From Thiobacillus sp. UBA2487 (GTDB taxonomy: Bacteria; Pseudomonadota; Gammaproteobacteria; Burkholderiales; Sulfuriferulaceae), in NCBI GenBank assembly GCA_002341815.1, contig DDOT01000073.1, forward strand, positions 12,127 to 32,171: a stretch of DNA of 20,045 nt. Reading direction: 5' to 3'. The position numbers and the translations under genes were made by a program. Positions 18,012-20,045 of this stretch are shown in pieces; the first letter of the stretch is position 1, and the number at the start of each line of letters is the position of its first letter. The notes below the pieces were generated by a model. It was not told where the DNA came from. It searched no databases and was given only the letters and a program-made list of their open reading frames with translations.

Positions 18012-19415
18012 ATGGGTGGGCAAACTCTTTACGATAAATTGTGGCAAGCGCATCTGGTTCATCAGGAAGCAGATGGGGCAGCGCTGCTGTACATTGACCG
18101 TCATTTGGTGCATGAAGTGACCAGTCCACAGGCTTTTGAAGGCTTGCGACTGGCGGGTCGAAAACCGTGGCGTACCGATGCGGCGATTGCCGTGCCGGAT
18201 CATAATGTACCGACGCAACATCGAGCCCGTGGTATTGATGATCCGATTGCGCGATTGCAAGTAGAAACGCTGGATGCCAATTGTGCGGATTTCGGCATTC
18301 GGGAATTCGGAATGAACGATGTACGGCAGGGTATCGTGCATGTGATCGGCCCTGAACAAGGGCTTACTTTGCCTGGTATGACCGTGGTATGTGGCGATTC
18401 GCATACCTCCACGCATGGTGCATTCGGTGCATTGGCATTCGGGATTGGAACGTCTGAGGTGGAGCATGTGCTGGCCACACAGTGTCTGGTCTCACGCAAA
18501 TCGAAAGCCATGCGCGTGTCTGTAGAAGGTGAATTAGGCTTGGGGGTGACGGCCAAGGATGTTGCACTGGCCATTATTGGCAAAATCGGCACGGCGGGCG
18601 GGACCGGATATGCGATTGAATTCGCCGGTTCGGCCATTCGCTCGTTGAGTATGGAAGGTCGCATGACCCTGTGCAACATGGCAATTGAAGCCGGCGCACG
18701 TGCAGGTATGGTTGCAGTGGATCAAGTAACGCTGGATTATGTGCGAGGTCGTCCTTCGGCGCCGGTGGGTGATGTTTTGACGCAGGCGGAAGCATGGTGG
18801 CGTACCTTGGTCTCTGACCCGGATGCGCAATTTGACAAAGAGTTGGTGCTGGATGCAGCACACATTGTTCCGCAAGTGACATGGGGCACATCACCGGAAA
18901 TGGTGGTGCCAATCACTGCTTGTGTGCCTGATCCGTCAGTCATGCGAGATCCGGTCAAGCAAACCGATAGTCAGCGCGCCTTGGCGTATATGGGTCTGCA
19001 ACCCGGTACGCCGATCGATACGATTGCGGTTGACAAAGTGTTCATTGGGTCATGCACCAATTCACGTATTGAAGATTTACGTGCGGCTGCGGCGGTGATT
19101 CGTGGACGCCGCAAGGCGGATAGCGTTCGACAGGTGTTGGTGGTACCTGGTTCAGGGTTAGTGAAAGAGCAGGCTGAACGTGAAGGGTTGCATCGTCTGT
19201 TTATGGATGCCGGCTTTGAATGGCGGGAACCCGGTTGTTCGATGTGTCTGGCGATGAATGCCGATCGTCTGGAGCCTGGGGAACGTTGCGCATCGACCTC
19301 CAACCGTAATTTTGAAGGTCGACAAGGACAAGGTGGACGTACGCATCTGGTAAGTCCTGCCATGGCTGTCGCTGCAGCGCTTGCAGGGCATTTTGTTGAT
19401 GTCCGGTTTTTTTGA
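18012..19415 (+). CDS. leuC: 3-isopropylmalate dehydratase, large subunit
   Basis: This 467-residue large subunit of isopropylmalate isomerase acts in leucine biosynthesis, converting 2-isopropylmalate to 3-isopropylmalate through an aconitase-type 4Fe-4S cluster. The cluster ligands are C348 in [14 protein letters not shown] and C409 and C412 in CSMCLAMN. Other family blocks are [11 protein letters not shown] at the start, [31 protein letters not shown] around 127-157, and [28 protein letters not shown] sequence near 431-455. The length matches E. coli LeuC (466). It is the first gene of a leu operon, followed 11 bp later by a lipoprotein gene and then leuD. Confidence 0.98.
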   Translation: MGGQTLYDKLWQAHLVHQEADGAALLYIDRHLVHEVTSPQAFEGLRLAGRKPWRTDAAIAVPDHNVPTQHRARGIDDPIARLQVETLDANCADFGIREFGMNDVRQGIVHVIGPEQGLTLPGMTVVCGDSHTSTHGAFGALAFGIGTSEVEHVLATQCLVSRKSKAMRVSVEGELGLGVTAKDVALAIIGKIGTAGGTGYAIEFAGSAIRSLSMEGRMTLCNMAIEAGARAGMVAVDQVTLDYVRGRPSAPVGDVLTQAEAWWRTLVSDPDAQFDKELVLDAAHIVPQVTWGTSPEMVVPITACVPDPSVMRDPVKQTDSQRALAYMGLQPGTPIDTIAVDKVFIGSCTNSRIEDLRAAAAVIRGRRKADSVRQVLVVPGSGLVKEQAEREGLHRLFMDAGFEWREPGCSMCLAMNADRLEPGERCASTSNRNFEGRQGQGGRTHLVSPAMAVAAALAGHFVDVRFF

Positions 19416-19426
19416 AGAGGGACAAC

Positions 19427-19546
19427 ATGCGACATTGGAAATGGTGGGTGTTGGCCTGTTTGGTGTTGGCCGGTTGCAACACCGTTAAGGGTATGGGTAA
19501 AGATGTTCAACAGGCCGGAGCGGCCATACAGAGGGCAGCACAGTAA
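19427..19546 (+). CDS. Entericidin-like small lipoprotein
   Basis: This 39-residue peptide begins MRHWKWWVLACLVLAGCNT, a short signal sequence with lipobox LAGC and lipidated C17. It would leave a mature 22-residue-plus-Cys tail, TVKGMGKDVQQAGAAIQRAAQ, after the CN. That Val-Lys-Gly-x-Gly-Lys-Asp-hydrophobic-Gln-x-Ala-Gly pattern is the entericidin (EcnA/EcnB) family signature. It is probably an envelope lipoprotein, as Asn at +2 gives no inner-membrane retention signal. A GAGG (19417-19420) lies six bases upstream of the ATG, and leuD begins four bases after the stop. Small lipoproteins at this position between leuC and leuD recur in betaproteobacteria. Its role there, and whether it has any toxin or antidote activity as in E. 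coli, is unknown. Confidence 0.85.
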   Translation: MRHWKWWVLACLVLAGCNTVKGMGKDVQQAGAAIQRAAQ

Positions 19547-19549
19547 ATT

Positions 19550-20045
19550 ATGAAGCCGTTTACCTTACTGACCGGATTGGTAATGCCATTGGATCGTGCC
19601 AATGTAGATACCGATGCGATAATTCCCAAGCAGTTTCTCAAGTCAATCCGTCGAAGCGGATTCGGCCCTAATTTGTTTGATGAATGGCGTTATCTGGATC
19701 ATGGCGAGCCTGGGCAAGATTGCAGTACACGTCCGATCAATCCTGATTTTGTTCTGAATCAACCCCGCTATCAGGGGGCGCAGATCTTGTTGGCGCGCGA
19801 AAATTTCGGTTGCGGTTCCAGTCGTGAGCATGCCCCGTGGGCGATAGAAGATTATGGTTTGCGTGCGATTGTCGCGCCAAGTTTTGCCGATATTTTTTAT
19901 AACAACTGTTTTAAAAATGGTTTGTTGCCAGTGGTGCTGGATGGTGTGATCATCGACCGGTTGTTTAAGGCAGTGGATGCCACGCCAGGCTATCGGTTGA
20001 CCATTGATCTCGAAGCGCAACGGGTAATCACACCGGACGGTGAGT
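19550..20045 (+). CDS. leuD: 3-isopropylmalate dehydratase, small subunit (cut by window end)
   Basis: The open frame from ATG 19550 runs off the window after 165 codons; the family is about 200-215 residues long. The product forms the swivelling small subunit of isopropylmalate isomerase with LeuC. Signature blocks are [16 protein letters not shown] (18-33), the active-site loop [18 protein letters not shown], and [17 protein letters not shown]. It starts [22 protein letters not shown], the usual N-terminus. A GAGGG (19531-19535) is rather far upstream (14 bases), so expression may lean on coupling with the lipoprotein gene four bases before. Confidence 0.97.
   Translation, partial: MKPFTLLTGLVMPLDRANVDTDAIIPKQFLKSIRRSGFGPNLFDEWRYLDHGEPGQDCSTRPINPDFVLNQPRYQGAQILLARENFGCGSSREHAPWAIEDYGLRAIVAPSFADIFYNNCFKNGLLPVVLDGVIIDRLFKAVDATPGYRLTIDLEAQRVITPDGE

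Noticed and set aside
17796..18467. Long minus-strand open frame of 223 codons over the leuC start
   Set aside because: It lies opposite the well-supported leuC coding region and the intergenic dyads, its translation resembles no protein I know, and it has no plausible ribosome binding site.
1..20045. Mobile elements, CRISPR arrays, phage genes, toxin-antitoxin or defence islands
   Set aside because: No transposase, integrase, array of repeats, or terminal inverted repeats were seen; gene content is conserved housekeeping throughout.

Overview
The window looks like a stretch of betaproteobacterial chromosome at roughly 50% GC, and nearly all of it is housekeeping. Three things suggest the lineage: an NADH dehydrogenase operon preceded by a tRNA and closed by a DUF2818 membrane protein gene; a small entericidin-like lipoprotein gene wedged between leuC and leuD; and protein sequences of the mitochondrial/alpha-beta complex I type (separate nuoC and nuoD, no extra N7 cluster cysteines in NuoG). 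I cannot name the genus. An order such as Nitrosomonadales is only a guess.

Layout. Bases 1-35 are the 3' end of a tRNA, probably tRNA-Leu. A 240-bp leader follows. Then comes a complete 14-gene nuo operon on the plus strand, in the order A-B-C-D-E-F-G-H-I-J-K-L-M-N (276-14898), with a GTGA overlap into DUF2818 (14895-15197). The only sizeable gap inside the operon is between nuoK and nuoL. It holds a 55-codon reading frame that ends in an ATGA overlap with nuoL, and a second frame that reads more like protein but lacks a start.

On the minus strand, converging on the nuo operon, is a very compact four-gene cluster. Read in its own direction it is: an uncharacterised His- and aromatic-rich 138-residue protein, nth (endonuclease III), a FIST-domain protein and a DUF1841 protein. 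Its last gene overlaps the end of DUF2818 by 35 bp, so there is no intergenic terminator between the two units.

A 265-bp divergent region with strong dyad symmetry and a perfect TATAAT separates this cluster from a plus-strand leucine operon: leuC, a 39-residue lipoprotein, and leuD (cut by the window end).

Function. The nuo genes encode the proton-pumping complex I. NuoE, F and G form the NADH-oxidising arm, NuoB, C, D and I the quinone-reducing connecting arm, and NuoA, H, J, K, L, M and N the membrane arm. The acidic and basic residues expected in the pump subunits are present. LeuC and LeuD form isopropylmalate isomerase. I found no mobile element, CRISPR array, phage or obvious defence system. 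The points most worth a second look are the nuoK-nuoL spacer, the nth/FIST/DUF1841 cluster with its unknown His-rich leader gene, an Asp in place of an expected Tyr in NuoB, and the structured region upstream of leuC.
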